From Hirudinaria manillensis (lineage: Eukaryota; Annelida; Clitellata; Hirudinida; Hirudinidae), in contig CM067532.1 of NCBI GenBank assembly GCA_034509925.1, positions 1,643,142 to 1,707,141 on the forward strand: a DNA stretch of 64,000 nt. The letters run 5' to 3'. Shown here one piece after another: positions 34,259-46,217 of the stretch (the stretch's first letter is position 1; every line of letters starts with the position of its first letter). The notes below the pieces were generated by a model. The model made no database searches. It was not told the DNA's origin and worked only from the letters and a program-made list of their open reading frames with translations. A program made the position numbers and the translations under genes.

Positions 34259-37200
34259 GATGTGGTCAAACAGACTCCCACTACAGCAGCATCAAGTTAT
34301 CGAACAAGGTCCAGCCTCGGAATAAGACCAAAAAAGAGGCAATCATACGGAGACTTCATTGAACTCCCAGTAAAATGATATTTCCTTTAAGCCTTTCCAT
34401 GCTTTACCACCTACTGATACAAAAACTAACCTGTTCAAGGTTAAGAAGAGGATATCTAATAGCTCTGTTACAACACCCCAGAAAAAAGATGAGAAGCAAG
34501 CATCCATTTCTGTTGCTCCTATTCCTCCTGGTGAGTGAAATTTCCTGAGAATTTACGTTTTTGTTGACTCATTTATCTTTTGAGCATTTACAATGTTGCA
34601 CGTCATTCGTATGTGTTCCCTCAGGCATGAAGGAAAATTGGTTGAAGCAGCTGAAAATAAAATAATTGTTATTGTGTTATTCTTAGTAACTTTGTGGAAA
34701 ATAAAGAAATTTAATGTTAAAGTTAATTAGTTAAGCTAAAGGTTAAAATAAGGTCTGATTATAGTTTAATTAAAGTTTGAAATAGTTAAGAATGTGAAAT
34801 TTAGTTAAGAACAGGTTGAATGTAAAAAGTTCAAGTTTTGGAGCAATTCTAGTCATTAAGTTTGATACGCTTTTTTCAGCCCCTTCAGACGATGCAGAGT
34901 CTAAGAAAGAATTCAGGTAACGAACTACTTTTAGTAAATGACTTGCATATTGCCTTGATTTCTGGTAAAGTATGCATGGTAAACTGTAGTCTTACTTTGC
35001 CAGTGCCATAACTCTAAAAGATTGCTTCGTCCAATTGGAAAGGCTGCCATTTTGTTCAAAGACTGAGATTCTGGAGGTGCCCTCAACGTCTGCCTCTGCT
35101 CACAAGGTTGGAACTTTTGCCTGAATTGAGTTCTCGAAATTTAGCTGGGAAAATGTTTAACAAGTTTTAATTTCTTTGGACAAATATTGTCATAAATGTT
35201 ATTGATGTTGTAAATTAATTAACTTCATTTTGTGCTGAATTTGAGTTAACGCGACCGTGTTGGAGCACCATTGCTTCGGTAGCAATCTTTTTTCAAGATT
35301 AAATTTGAAATGAACTTTAAAATTCATTATTCATCAAATTAAACTTTAAAATACACAATATAATTGCATAAATTCAGCCGTTCAATCGCTCGGCTTGAAT
35401 TTGCATGATGTGATGATTTGTGACAAAATTTTTATTCTCACGAAGGATGTCCCGACCAAGAAGTCAGAAGCTAAGAAATGCTGCTTTCCTGGATGTACGA
35501 CCACAACTCAAGAAGAATTCTACGAGTGAGTGCATCCAATGATTTACTTTATGTGTGTGTGTTTTTTTATATGCAGTTCCAAAAAACTATTGTCGTTTAG
35601 CAATGCTCTGAGGTCACAAATAATGTTGGAGATTATTTTTGATTGTTAAATTGCAAGTAGGTTAATATTTGATTAATATTTGGATCATAATTTCCTCAGA
35701 GTGTCTACATACTTGTAAATCATGCAGTTGAGCTAGACATACTTCATTTAACAACAATTTGTAAATATAGCTGCTAATCAACAATAATGATGATAATAAT
35801 AATAACAATAACAATAATGATAATAATAAGAATAATATTAATAATAATAGTATTAAAGTTACTAAGCACAAAAAAAAAGGACAATCCGAGTACTTTAGCA
35901 GTGCCATCCACTGATTCCAGGATGCCACGGGACTCAGACACAAGGGAAAAGTGGTCAAAGCAGCTGAAGAAGAAGCTTGTTCTGGGGACAGTGGTGTGCT
36001 CAAAGCATTTCCAAGCCGGTGATTTTGTCCAGTCTTCGAGTGATGGAAAGTCGACGCTAAAGGAAGACGCCGTGCAGAAGAAAGTTGCACAGGTGGGCGC
36101 GGCCATTGCGATTCCTCCTCCGTCGAACTTTTCTCATTAATTTTAAAACGACTGTTAATCCGTGAAACTGGATCAATGGAATTGATGATCGACAGAACGC
36201 TGTATGCTCGAATGCAAACGAGTCCGGCCATTTGGGCATACGGGACACCATAGAGGAACTGTTCAGCAAGAAGATCATCACAGAAGCTGAATACAAACTA
36301 TTGGAGCCTTTCAAAGGTTTGAATTGATTGATTAGTTTTTATAAATTATTTTTATAATCGAATGAAGAATTGCTTGTGGGATTCAAAATATTGGAATTGC
36401 CGGGGTACACTTTAATTAAATTACTTAGTTTTAGCCCTGCTTTAGGCACTGCTTTTACAAGATTGTGATTATTTTATGATTAGCTTTTAATTTCATGGCA
36501 GCTATTCATGGTCCTCAAATACAACTCAAACATACCCTTTCATAGGTATCACCGAAATCTTTGTCACTTTGTAACAGAATATTTATCTCTTACACAGGAA
36601 TTAAATTCTCTTGGGACATATCATGAATTTGTGATTTTGTTGTTGTGATTTGATGTGATTATAACTGGTAATAAAAAAAAAATCAAATTAATTAATCATT
36701 TCAGATCTGACATGCACTGACATTGAGCTCAGAGAAAGAGGCAGCAACAAGGACAGGGTCGATTCCTTCGTGGAGGTGCTTCGCTTGTGCACCGAAGAGG
36801 CCAACAATCTCTTCAAGAAAGCAATTCCTCTGCTCCATAGATCTGGGTAGGATCTCCTTGTTACCATATTGGAACCACTCAAAACAACAACTTTCTCTCT
36901 TCGTAGTGCTCCCAATTACAGGGCGACAGTTCGTGACCTTTTCCCCGACCATGGCAACCTCCGACCTCCCGTCGAGACGTCATCGGACCTCGTCGACATC
37001 CTGATCGACCAGCAGCTCGTCCTCGAGGGGGTCAAAGCCCTCGTCGAAAGTTCAGCATGCAAGTGCTCTCCTTGTTATTATGCATTGCTATGAACTACTG
37101 TTATGATGCGCTCGTTCAATGTATTGTCTCTCTATTGAGATTTTTTGTTCTACAAAGGTCAATTGTTAAGTTAACCACCCTTCATTCAAACAGCTTTCCA

Positions 37201-39564
37201 TCTATCCTCTCTCGAACTGGGTGCTGACGATCCGTTACTGAAGCAGAAGATCGAACAATTCTCGAAGATCATCTTCCTCAATTCACCACAAACGTATAAC
37301 AGGATCAGAGAGCCGTTACACCTTCCCACTGTTTTGTTAGCCATTCAATATTTATTTGGTTGAATATCTATCTAGTTTTAAATTTAACAAACTTAAACTC
37401 AGTAAGAGATAATAATGGGTGCTAGTTAACATAACAAAGCATTAATAATAATTAATAATAATAATAATAAATAATAACCAAACAATTTCATTACGTTCTT
37501 GTTAACTGCTTGTTTTGACAAACCTATAACTATTTTCAGGTCCCTCTTCCCTTCTCTTAATCCCCCTGAAAGCAAGTGCCCATTTGATTTCTTGTCAATA
37601 TCCTGGCAAAAATAATCAATTGATCAAACCAACTCGTATATTATAACAATTTATTTCTTTACTAATACATTTTAATCTAAATAATAAATCTTTTAGACGA
37701 AAGCCGTGTGGAGTCCCTGACTCTGGGGCAGCTCCTGAACGAGGCTTCGAGGTTGAATTCTATGCCGGACGAGTCAATACGAAGTCTCATTCCGTTCGGA
37801 GGTTTGAGATGCCTATAGATATGGCTTTAATGCTTCAGTGGATTTATTTTTAGCTTGCTCTCCTTCACGACCCGATCAATGATTTATGGTCTCTATGACT
37901 CTTGTGGGCAGCTCGGATCCGAACTCCCATCTGAGCCGAGCAATGGCCGTAACCCTTCGGCCGCAGATGCTTGATTTATTTTATGGCTTGTCCTCCGTGA
38001 ATTGCGGAGAATAATTTATGAATTTAAAAAAAATGTTTGCTCATTTGCTTTCTGAATTAACACAAACGTCTCATTCAGGTTGCCAGTTGTGTCCCTATTC
38101 AAGCACTACGGTCAGCATGTACAAGCACGTCATATCCTCCATTTTCTTCAACGCCCCGGCATTCTTCAACTTTCTGGCAGAGTATCTACCTTTGCCAAGC
38201 ATACTGCTCTTTGCGAAGTGAGTTGGATGATTCAATTTAGACGGTTTTATTAATTTTAATATATTTAATGATATTTATACTTTTTTAAACCTAAGGTCTC
38301 CTCTCAGCAAAGAATGCGATTCAACAGGTTCGTAAACCATCAGAATTATAGTGATGTTGCTACATGTGCTTTCAGTTCAATTATTAACTTACTGCATTAA
38401 GCTCCATTAATGCCTCAGTTCAAAATTAACAACAGTCTATTTTTAATCAACAAAGCCGACCAAGAGGAACCCCAAACGTCGACGGCAGCAGAAGTAAAAA
38501 AGCAAGTTTCTGAATCCCCATCATCCTCTACCAAAACGCACGACAATGGCTCCAAAAACGAAAGTGAAACCGTCACTCTGAAAACGCCAGCCGCTGCGGA
38601 AGTCCCCGTATCTTCGGGATCCAGCTCAAAAGATGAATTTATGAGATGCGTTTGTCCAAAGACCGGTAAAAACGTCGCCAAGTTAGACGTGGACACGGAC
38701 GGCTTCCTGCCCAAAGACTTGACGGTGAAAGTCGTCGGGCATGTCCTGACCATAACGGGCTGTCGAGAGGAGAACGGCCAGAAGACGGAGTTCCTGAAAA
38801 CGATCGAACTGCCAAACTTTGTGGACGCTGACCAGGCTGGCTGCTACTACTTCAAGGGGAAAATGTCCATTCATGCACCCATCGTCGAAACCGCGACAGA
38901 GTCGGACGATCACCTCTCTTCCAGCACGAATGCGACCAATTCCGAGTGCTCTGCCGTCGGAAAAGAAAAAGCAGATTCGAGGCACGACCTGCAAGTTGGG
39001 GACAGCTCGACGCCAAAATCGACGAGGAAGAAAGCTGCCAAGTCGCTCTTCTCGAAGCCGTCGCTGGTGTCTAACGACGACGACCTGCCCAGGAACGTCG
39101 CCGTCTTGATGAACGTCGACGGCCAAGAATATGTCAGTCTCATCGCAGAAGTCAGCAAGCTTTTCAAGCCGAGCGAGATCACCGTCAAGGTATGACTTAT
39201 CAATTAATTATTGTTACTGATTTTAATACTTCAATTTATAATGCGAGCCTGACATTAGGCAGCTGCAAGTCAATAAAGAGTTCCACACTCTGCTTCTGCA
39301 GAGTCTTGCATTTCATTAGTAGAGAAAGCTTAGTTAATGGAGATTTACTTATTAACGATGCAGGTCAGAGAGAACAGAATCATTAGCGTGAAGGGCGAAA
39401 CACGCAGCAGCGATCCCCAGTCAAAAAGTAGGCTTTACGCCCTGATAGAAAGGGAATTCGACCTTCCAAAGAAGATCGACAAGAGCACTTTGAAAGCCGG
39501 ATGTCCCGGAGACGGGTTCCTGAAGATATTCGCCAAGGTGGCCTCGGACGAGAACGGACTTTAA
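34259..39564 (+). CDS. THAP zinc finger fused to tandem alpha-crystallin domains
   Basis: Fifteen phase-compatible exons: 34259-34308, 34392-34530, 34880-34916, 35004-35106, 35446-35525, 35921-36092, 36196-36316, 36705-36846, 36907-37058, 37194-37358, 37697-37801, 38079-38217, 38296-38327, 38402-39189, 39364-39564; 807 aa visible, 5' end missing. Residues about 121-190 form a THAP DNA-binding finger (CCFPGC, 35 residues, then CSKHF; later LKEDAV). Residues 196-290 are helical (IRDTIEELFSKKIITEAEY) and may be a CARD/DED-type fold. A C-x2-C motif (CQLCPYSS) follows near 425. Residues 557-635 (FLPKDLTVKVVGHVLTITG, LPNFVDAD, GKMSIHAP) and 690-800 (FKPSEITVKV, REFDLPKKID) match small heat shock alpha-crystallin domains. 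I know of no protein with this combination. The intron after 37058 appears to use a GC donor, and the one before 37697 a weak GT. A separate small heat shock gene starting at the ATG at 38410 is the main alternative. Confidence 0.65.
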
Positions 39565-40392
39565 GTTACGTAATGCATGGAATGTTGTTTCTTATCCATC
39601 ACCACTTCAAAGTTTACCGTCAGGGCACGAAATCCCTGCAATCATTGCATTTTGAAAAAGAAGACCGTTTCCTTAACGATTAATTAATTAATTAATTGTA
39701 ACCGTCGCCAGTTTCTTCGTTACTTTGTTTGAATATAGAATGAAGGATCATTTTGACTTCTTACCATTTGTCGTCAGAGGCGGACTCTTCCTCGTTCTTG
39801 TTTGCAGCAGAGAAACAACTTAACTTAATCATTTATTAATTCGATTGTTGTTATTGATGATGGTTACTGGAATGTTGAACTTGGGAATCCGATTGCTCGT
39901 TTCTTTGTTAATTTTGGCTCTTTTTGCTGGAAGAACAAATGTCGATCCTTGAGAGACCTTTTCAGGGAGGACCAAAGGTCGACGGAGCAGAACAAAGTTG
40001 ATGTAAACAAGACTATGATTTGCAATTCCGGTTTCGAGATGATGAGAGATGCCGAATTCGTTTGATGTTTTTTTGTGACGATGCGATGCTCTGTCTATGT
40101 TCTAGCTTTGGTACTTCTCCTTAGCCAGTTTTGTTGGTCTGTGATGTTGGCGATTTTTATTTTTGTGAGGATATGGCCTCAAGAATTATTTTGCAAAGTT
40201 CAAATTTATTTCCTGACTATTAACTTGAATATTAACAACTTACAAATTCATAGATAAATTAATTTACAATTAGTGTGTAACAAACGTCAACAAATTCATC
40301 TTAATTTAAAGTGGCTTTTGGCTCGTGGCTTTTGCCCCCATCGTCGGGGATGCTCCCAAACCGGCCTCTGTCCTGAGCAGAAGAGAACAGGT
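39565..40392. other. Space between convergent THAP-fusion and RAD21 genes
   Basis: Convergent 3' ends. A minus-strand AATAAA (read at 40210-40205) lies about 185 bp past the RAD21 stop and may be its polyadenylation signal. A tRNA-type B-box (GGTTCAAATCC) straddles the right end near 40390. No gene seen. Confidence 0.4.
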
Positions 40393-43300
40393 TCAAATCC
40401 TAGGATAGGACAAGTTCTTGAACTTGGGTCCCCTGGAAAGATTTATGTGCGAATATGATTCTGCTTGTGCTACGTCTATGAATCCATCTTTCTTCATCTC
40501 TAATAGAGTGTAAAATAGGAAGCACGCTTCATGTTTGCTTTGTACTAGTAAATCCTTCAAAGCGGAGGAGAAGCCGATGGTGTCTCCGGCTCCGTGCAGT
40601 TTGTTTCTCAGGAATTTGATGAATCCTCTTTTCAAGTCGGTAATTGGTGCTTTAGTCTGAAAGATTGATTGATCGATTGATTGATTGATTGATTTGTGGC
40701 TAAATCTGCATAAATACTTATCATGGATTGAGGCAATGGGCTATAAAATTCTCTTGCTGATATGCACAATGCATAGTCATTTTGCAGGATCTAATTATGA
40801 TTAAATTATAATAATAATTAAAGTAAATCCCCGATTGAGATTAGGATGGAAATTGTGTGTTGACCTTCTTCGGTGTCGTGACCATTTCGTAGGCTCTGAT
40901 GTTGTTTTCAAGAGGTGAAAAGGGGTCGAATACACTGAATCTACAGCAGCGAGGCAATACAAAGAGCTCGGGTGAAACTTGGAGTTCAGGTATGTTTTCT
41001 TTCGATCCAATAAGGTCATCAGTTGAATCATCTGTTCTTTTCTTGGCCTTTCTGTCTTTAATCACTTCTTTTGGTGGCTTTGGTAAATCATTGTAAATGA
41101 TTAATTCAACTTAAACTATTGAAAACACCTACAATGTATCTAGGTTTACTAAGATACTAAGAATCTAAGAGCAAATAGTTGTGAATTTGAAGGCCGAACA
41201 AAGGTTTTTGTTCCCTTGATTTGACTTGCAGATTTAATTTTGTTGTTGTTAATTCAGACTTAAAACATTGATTAAATCTGTTATTATGCTGATGACCATA
41301 TTTGACCTACCAGATCTGCCTGACTATTCTGAGCCTCATCAATAATCTGTTCTTTCTCTTTGAGACCATCTAAAACCTGCACAACTGAAGAACAAGAATC
41401 TCTGACTTAATTATTCATTCAAAACATCGGTAAGTGTTTTGTGCACTGTTCCAACCATCGGTTGCTGGAGGTGGTTCCACGGGAGCATCGTTTTGTAGTT
41501 CAAGATTTTCAGTGGAGATGTTCAATGTGCATACGTTTTCCTCTCTTCCATTCCTTGCTTCTCTCCTGGCAACTTCAATGTCAGGTACATCTTGATGATC
41601 ATCTTCAGGTGAGACGATCATGTTACTTTCTAACATCTTTGACAATAAAATATTTTTTATAATGCAACTAAGACCGATTCCTAACAGCCCTTGTGAATGT
41701 TTAGTTCAGGGGATCAATAAGTGTCTGTTATAAAATTATGACAAAATCCAACCCATAAAACCCATGATACTTTTTCAGACACTGTCATAACTTAATGTAA
41801 TGAAAAAATTTTCATATGATTAGACCATCTGCGCCACAACTGTAACTTTACTCAAGGCTAGTATAAAGATGGCATCCAGCCCTACCTGGATTAGTATTGG
41901 ATGAATGAGGTGCTGAGAAGAGCGCAGAAATATCTGAGGAACTCGACCACTCTCAGAGACTATCATAATCTTTTTGGTGGGAGGAGCCAATTCCAGGCCT
42001 GCCTGAAGAATGACGGCAGTGTCACTCAGGTGGCGCTTCATGGCCACTTTGGAGATGACTATGGTCTGGTCAATGATTAACTTTCTCCTCTTTTTTAGTT
42101 TTATTGCTGTATCTTGATGGTAAGATAATAAATTTGCTTGTTACTAAATTAATTCTTAAAGGTAATTCAACTAATACATAAAGGTGATCATTAAATTCCC
42201 TCTCGTAAAGGCCAAAACATTGCCTTTAGATAAACCCAATATCAAGATATTTAAAATTTAAGACTGAAAAGTAACATTTAAGTAAATATTCCATCGCACG
42301 TTGGCAAACTTCTGATTGTTGGCAAAAGTCTGATTCGTATTGATGACAGTGATGACTGAAAAGGGTCTAACCTGGATCATAGAGAATGTTCTTATCCAAT
42401 GTGATGTCCAAATCTGAGATTTTTATCAATTAACATTATTAACATAACATTGAAAATTCCTGGCAATCATCCAAATGTTAAATTACACCAACTAATATCA
42501 ATAACAAATTGATAATAATAATAATAATTTTAAATATTTTTGTTAGGAATAATTTTCCTTTCTTGGCTTAAATCCAATGAAATTTCATCTCATTCTTAAA
42601 AGAATCATCCTTTAAGTTTAAAATTGTATAAAATCATAAAAAAACATAATTTCTTAAACTGTTACAACAACAATTATCATGATTAACCTTTATTGGTTAC
42701 AAGATCCTCAGGTTGTAAGCCTGATTTGCCAATGAACTCAATGTCATCAGATATTTTCACCCTTTTATGCTTTCCAACACCAATTTCATCAGCAACTGAG
42801 ACTTCTTCCACTCGAGATTTCCTCTTGGATGGCTTTGATTGGTTTATTACTTCTGTTCCAGAACACCACAGTAAAAAAACACATTAATAATAACCATTTT
42901 GAATTAAGGTTAAGTATTTGGTTAAGTATTGATCAGTCTAATATAAAATAATAACAAAAGCTAATATAAAAATAAAATGGACTTCTAGAACAAAGTAAGC
43001 CTTATCTTGATCCATCTAACATCTAGCTGTAATAATTTATAAAAAGGTATTTTATCGTCAATATCATCATAGAAATAGAACTTCAATAAGTTTTGACAGG
43101 CAAAGAGGAATAAATTCAGGCAAACCATCAAGATGTGTTTCTGGCACACAAGCAACATCCACCTTCTTAGCTGTGATGTCTTTGGAGGGACCTTGTAAAG
43201 GTCGATGAAAACTGGATCCTAAAATCAATAGTTCAACAAATTGCTTGACATAAAACACAGATATCTTGATAAAATACTTTAATTTAAAAGCTTTAGTATT

Positions 43301-44483
43301 ACTTAAAGATAATTCTGATGCTATTATTTATTGCTATTGTTCTGGTATTAATAATAATTAGCAATGCTAATCAAGACTAAACGTGAATGCAAACTAATGT
43401 ATGTTGGATCACCTTCCATAATGACAGGCAACAGTTGAAGATCGTTGAGAAGTTCATCCATATCTCCAAAATCAAAATTATCTGATAATGTTTGTAATGT
43501 TAGCAAAAACACTTGGAAGAACAGAATCAAATTTAATTCAGAGCAATTAATGTTCTCATTTGATATCTTTTGTTCAGCTTCAAACATTAACAACTTGACA
43601 AATAAACTAAACATTATATTTAAAGAACTGTCCCAATCAATAGAAAAAATTAAATAAATTGACCCTTGACCTTCAACCATAAATGAACTAATCATGGGGC
43701 AATTTGGTTCCTTCAGGGTGATGTCCTCCTTATTACATTGGTGAGCTGTCAAATCCAGGTTGAATGCTAGGCTTGTACCAGTACTGTGTTAGGTGACAAA
43801 TGACAAAGACTGAATAATTACGGAAAAAAAATTCAATTATTTAATTTAATAAATCAAGTAATCAAATACTCCAATTGAAATGCAAAAGTACAAGCCAGCA
43901 TCTTATCCTATTATTAAATTACAGAGCACTAAGTTAAAGAGAGCCATTGAAATTAATGAATGAATCAAAATGCAAATTCAACCTCATCAATTCAAAAATA
44001 TTGAATGTCACCTACAGAAAATCGATATTAAATTCTTCTTCAAGTAAACCGAAGGTCTGCTCCATTGTCACAGTCTCCTTCTTATCAGCTGCTGAAACCA
44101 GGTCTATTGACTCCTTTGGCACAAGACCAAACCTGATGGCAGAAAGAGCTTCATCGCATTCTGTCAAAAGATACTTCACTTTTCTTGAGAATATTCTCAC
44201 TATACCATACATTAAATGTCCTGAAATCCTGAGACTTATGGAAATCTGGAATTTCATGAAATATATTTTATGCAGCAATCAGGTGAAAATGTCGAAATAA
44301 TGACTGTTATGTTCATCAATTCAAGATAACGTTAATTACTTTGTTGCGACATATTTCATTGACGATAGCCTTGATATCTGTTCGGAAAACCTGATTCTTA
44401 GAAACCTTTTTCTCCCAATGAGCGGCTATCCAGATCAACCTTAATGGACTGTTTTTGTTGGCAAGGCATTTCGCATAAAACAT
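40393..44483 (-). CDS. RAD21: RAD21-family cohesin kleisin
   Basis: Eleven exons, all in phase: 44483-44340, 44245-44016, 43783-43671, 43481-43413, 43218-43126, 42852-42688, 42106-41886, 41636-41456, 41384-41311, 41077-40865, 40656-40393; 588 aa (human RAD21 has 631). The N-terminal kleisin domain reads MFYAKCLANKNSPLRLIWIA, AHWEKKVSKNQVF, then LRISGHLMYGIVRIFSRKVK, the part that closes the SMC3 gate. The middle has DLTAHQCNKEDITL, basic KRRKLIIDQ and GLELAPPTKKIM, diagnostic of RAD21 rather than REC8. The C-terminal winged helix (FIKFLRNKLHGAGDTIGF to HEACFLFYTLLEMKK) binds SMC1. It acts in the nucleus to hold sister chromatids together and shape loops, and is cut by separase at anaphase. 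RAD21L (meiotic) cannot be excluded. The start is the canonical MFYA context. Confidence 0.92.
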
Positions 44484-46217
44484 TTCTTTAAATGTAATAT
44501 GTTGTTTAGTCCCTCGGAGTTATAACCATATCATTTTCTATTCAAACCTGGCCGAATTTTAGACGGAATTTTAATTTCCCTTTTAAGAGAATCTTTATTT
44601 ACCATAGTCACTTAGACAAGAAAAATATTTGGAAAATTAAACATAGATGCTACTGAACTCCAGCAAACCTGAGTCCGACGAGTCCACTACAGCGATATAT
44701 GCAGACGAAAAAAAACCCGTTGCCGCTGAATCAGCAGACGAATTATTTACAATCATAATTAATACTATTTAACTGAAATATTTTAAATTTAAAATTCTAG
44801 GTTACAGAATTAAATCTAGTTTTTAAAATAAAAATTCAAATTAAAGTAGGTACAGTCATAAAGTAGTGGTTACCAGATTCATTTTGTTTGGCGCCCCTTT
44901 TCCGGCGTAATTGTTCTCATTTGTATTATAGATCAATAAACAATTTTTGTTCTTTCTAAGACACTTTAATCCAGATTACCCAGTTCAGAAAAAGTCGCAA
45001 GGGGCGATCCAAAGTCAAGAAAAACAATCAGAAATTAGATTTGATGGGGTTGGTTGTGGGATGAAAATCTTTTTTAATTTTTTTATGGTTTCAATAATTC
45101 AATAAGATTCAAATTTTAGTTCACAATTTTGGGAGTTTGTACCATAACATTAAATAGTTAGATTCTCGTTATCATGGTACTATCAGATTTTTTTTAATTG
45201 CTAGAAAATTAAATCTCTTTATTCTCAAACTTATTACAACTTAAAATTTTCAACCTGAAACAAAATTGAAATTTTACATTTTGCTGAATATCGATCGTAT
45301 GAGCTAAACAACGTAGTCCCGTGCAATTTATGAATAGATTGTATTAAAGCAAGATAAATAATTGTCCGCTTTGACATCTGAAACAATTACTTTGTTTGAA
45401 GGCACTCAAACCTGCAGCTCGCAAAAGTCACGAAGCATTCCACAGTCTGATTTTTTCTTTACAGCAACAATCTCATCAGTCAAGAATGAACAGCTGCAAA
45501 AATGAAAAAAGCGGGTATCTTCTGATGCAGATAGGATTCTGAGTCAAATACATTTAATGTGATAGTCAGTTAGAACTACTTCTAACACGACTGGTCTCAT
45601 GCTATGCTTCTGCCCTATCTTTTTTCAGTTAGAATAAAATTAGAATAAAAATGATTCATAAAAAAAAAACTCATAATTTGATCGACGATTGATACTGCAA
45701 ACGAATGGCGGTCGGACTAAAACGATGTATTTCAAAAGCAACCAGAGGAAGCCGTTGCAAACGATTTTCTTATCCAAGAAGCGCTTCTTATCTCGCGAGA
45801 TGCACTTGATGAATAACCCCACACGTAATGGCCACACGTAGATAATTTCAAATCCTACATATATTCAAAGCCACTCTGACAAAAGAGAACACAATTTAAC
45901 GAGCGAATCCATTGAGCCAAAACCTCTGAATGAAATTGAATTCATTGGCTGTTTGAGAGAAAACCAGTAGGAGACTAGGCAAAGGTGGCGACAAAGGCGC
46001 TGAGGCATTTTCTGCCTGAAATGTGTTTTCGACATACGGAATGTAAAGATTCTGGCTTTTAAGGAAACTCAAAACACTAAAATAAAAGTATTTTAGAACG
46101 AAAAATTCGTCAAACATGACTAAAAAAGAATCTTAGAATCTCTGAGGATATTTCATAAATCGGTATTTCAAGTGCTTTAATATCATTTGTCATCCTTGCT
46201 CCAGTTGAAAAGTAAGA
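44484..46217. other. Divergent promoter region between RAD21 and the 46.2 kb gene
   Basis: The 1.7 kb between two divergent start codons. It contains a TCTCGCGAGA motif at 45791-45800. Open frames on the minus strand at 46117-45896 and on + at 45703-45810 (MAVGLKRCISK) have coding-like composition but no recognisable homology; they may be untranslated exons or small proteins. Confidence 0.4.
45791..45800. promoter_or_regulatory. TCTCGCGAGA palindromic promoter motif
   Basis: A perfect 10-bp palindrome known from metazoan housekeeping and bidirectional promoters. It sits about 1.3 kb upstream of the RAD21 ATG and 0.4 kb upstream of the divergent gene's ATG, in otherwise AT-rich DNA where such a CpG-containing word is unlikely by chance. 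Confidence 0.5.

Noticed and set aside
34371-34392. A 22-nt GT-AG intron, or a frameshift, between IELP and PFHALPP in the THAP gene
   Set aside because: An alternative donor at 34308 gives an 83-nt intron in a consistent phase, which is a normal size here, so neither oddity is needed.
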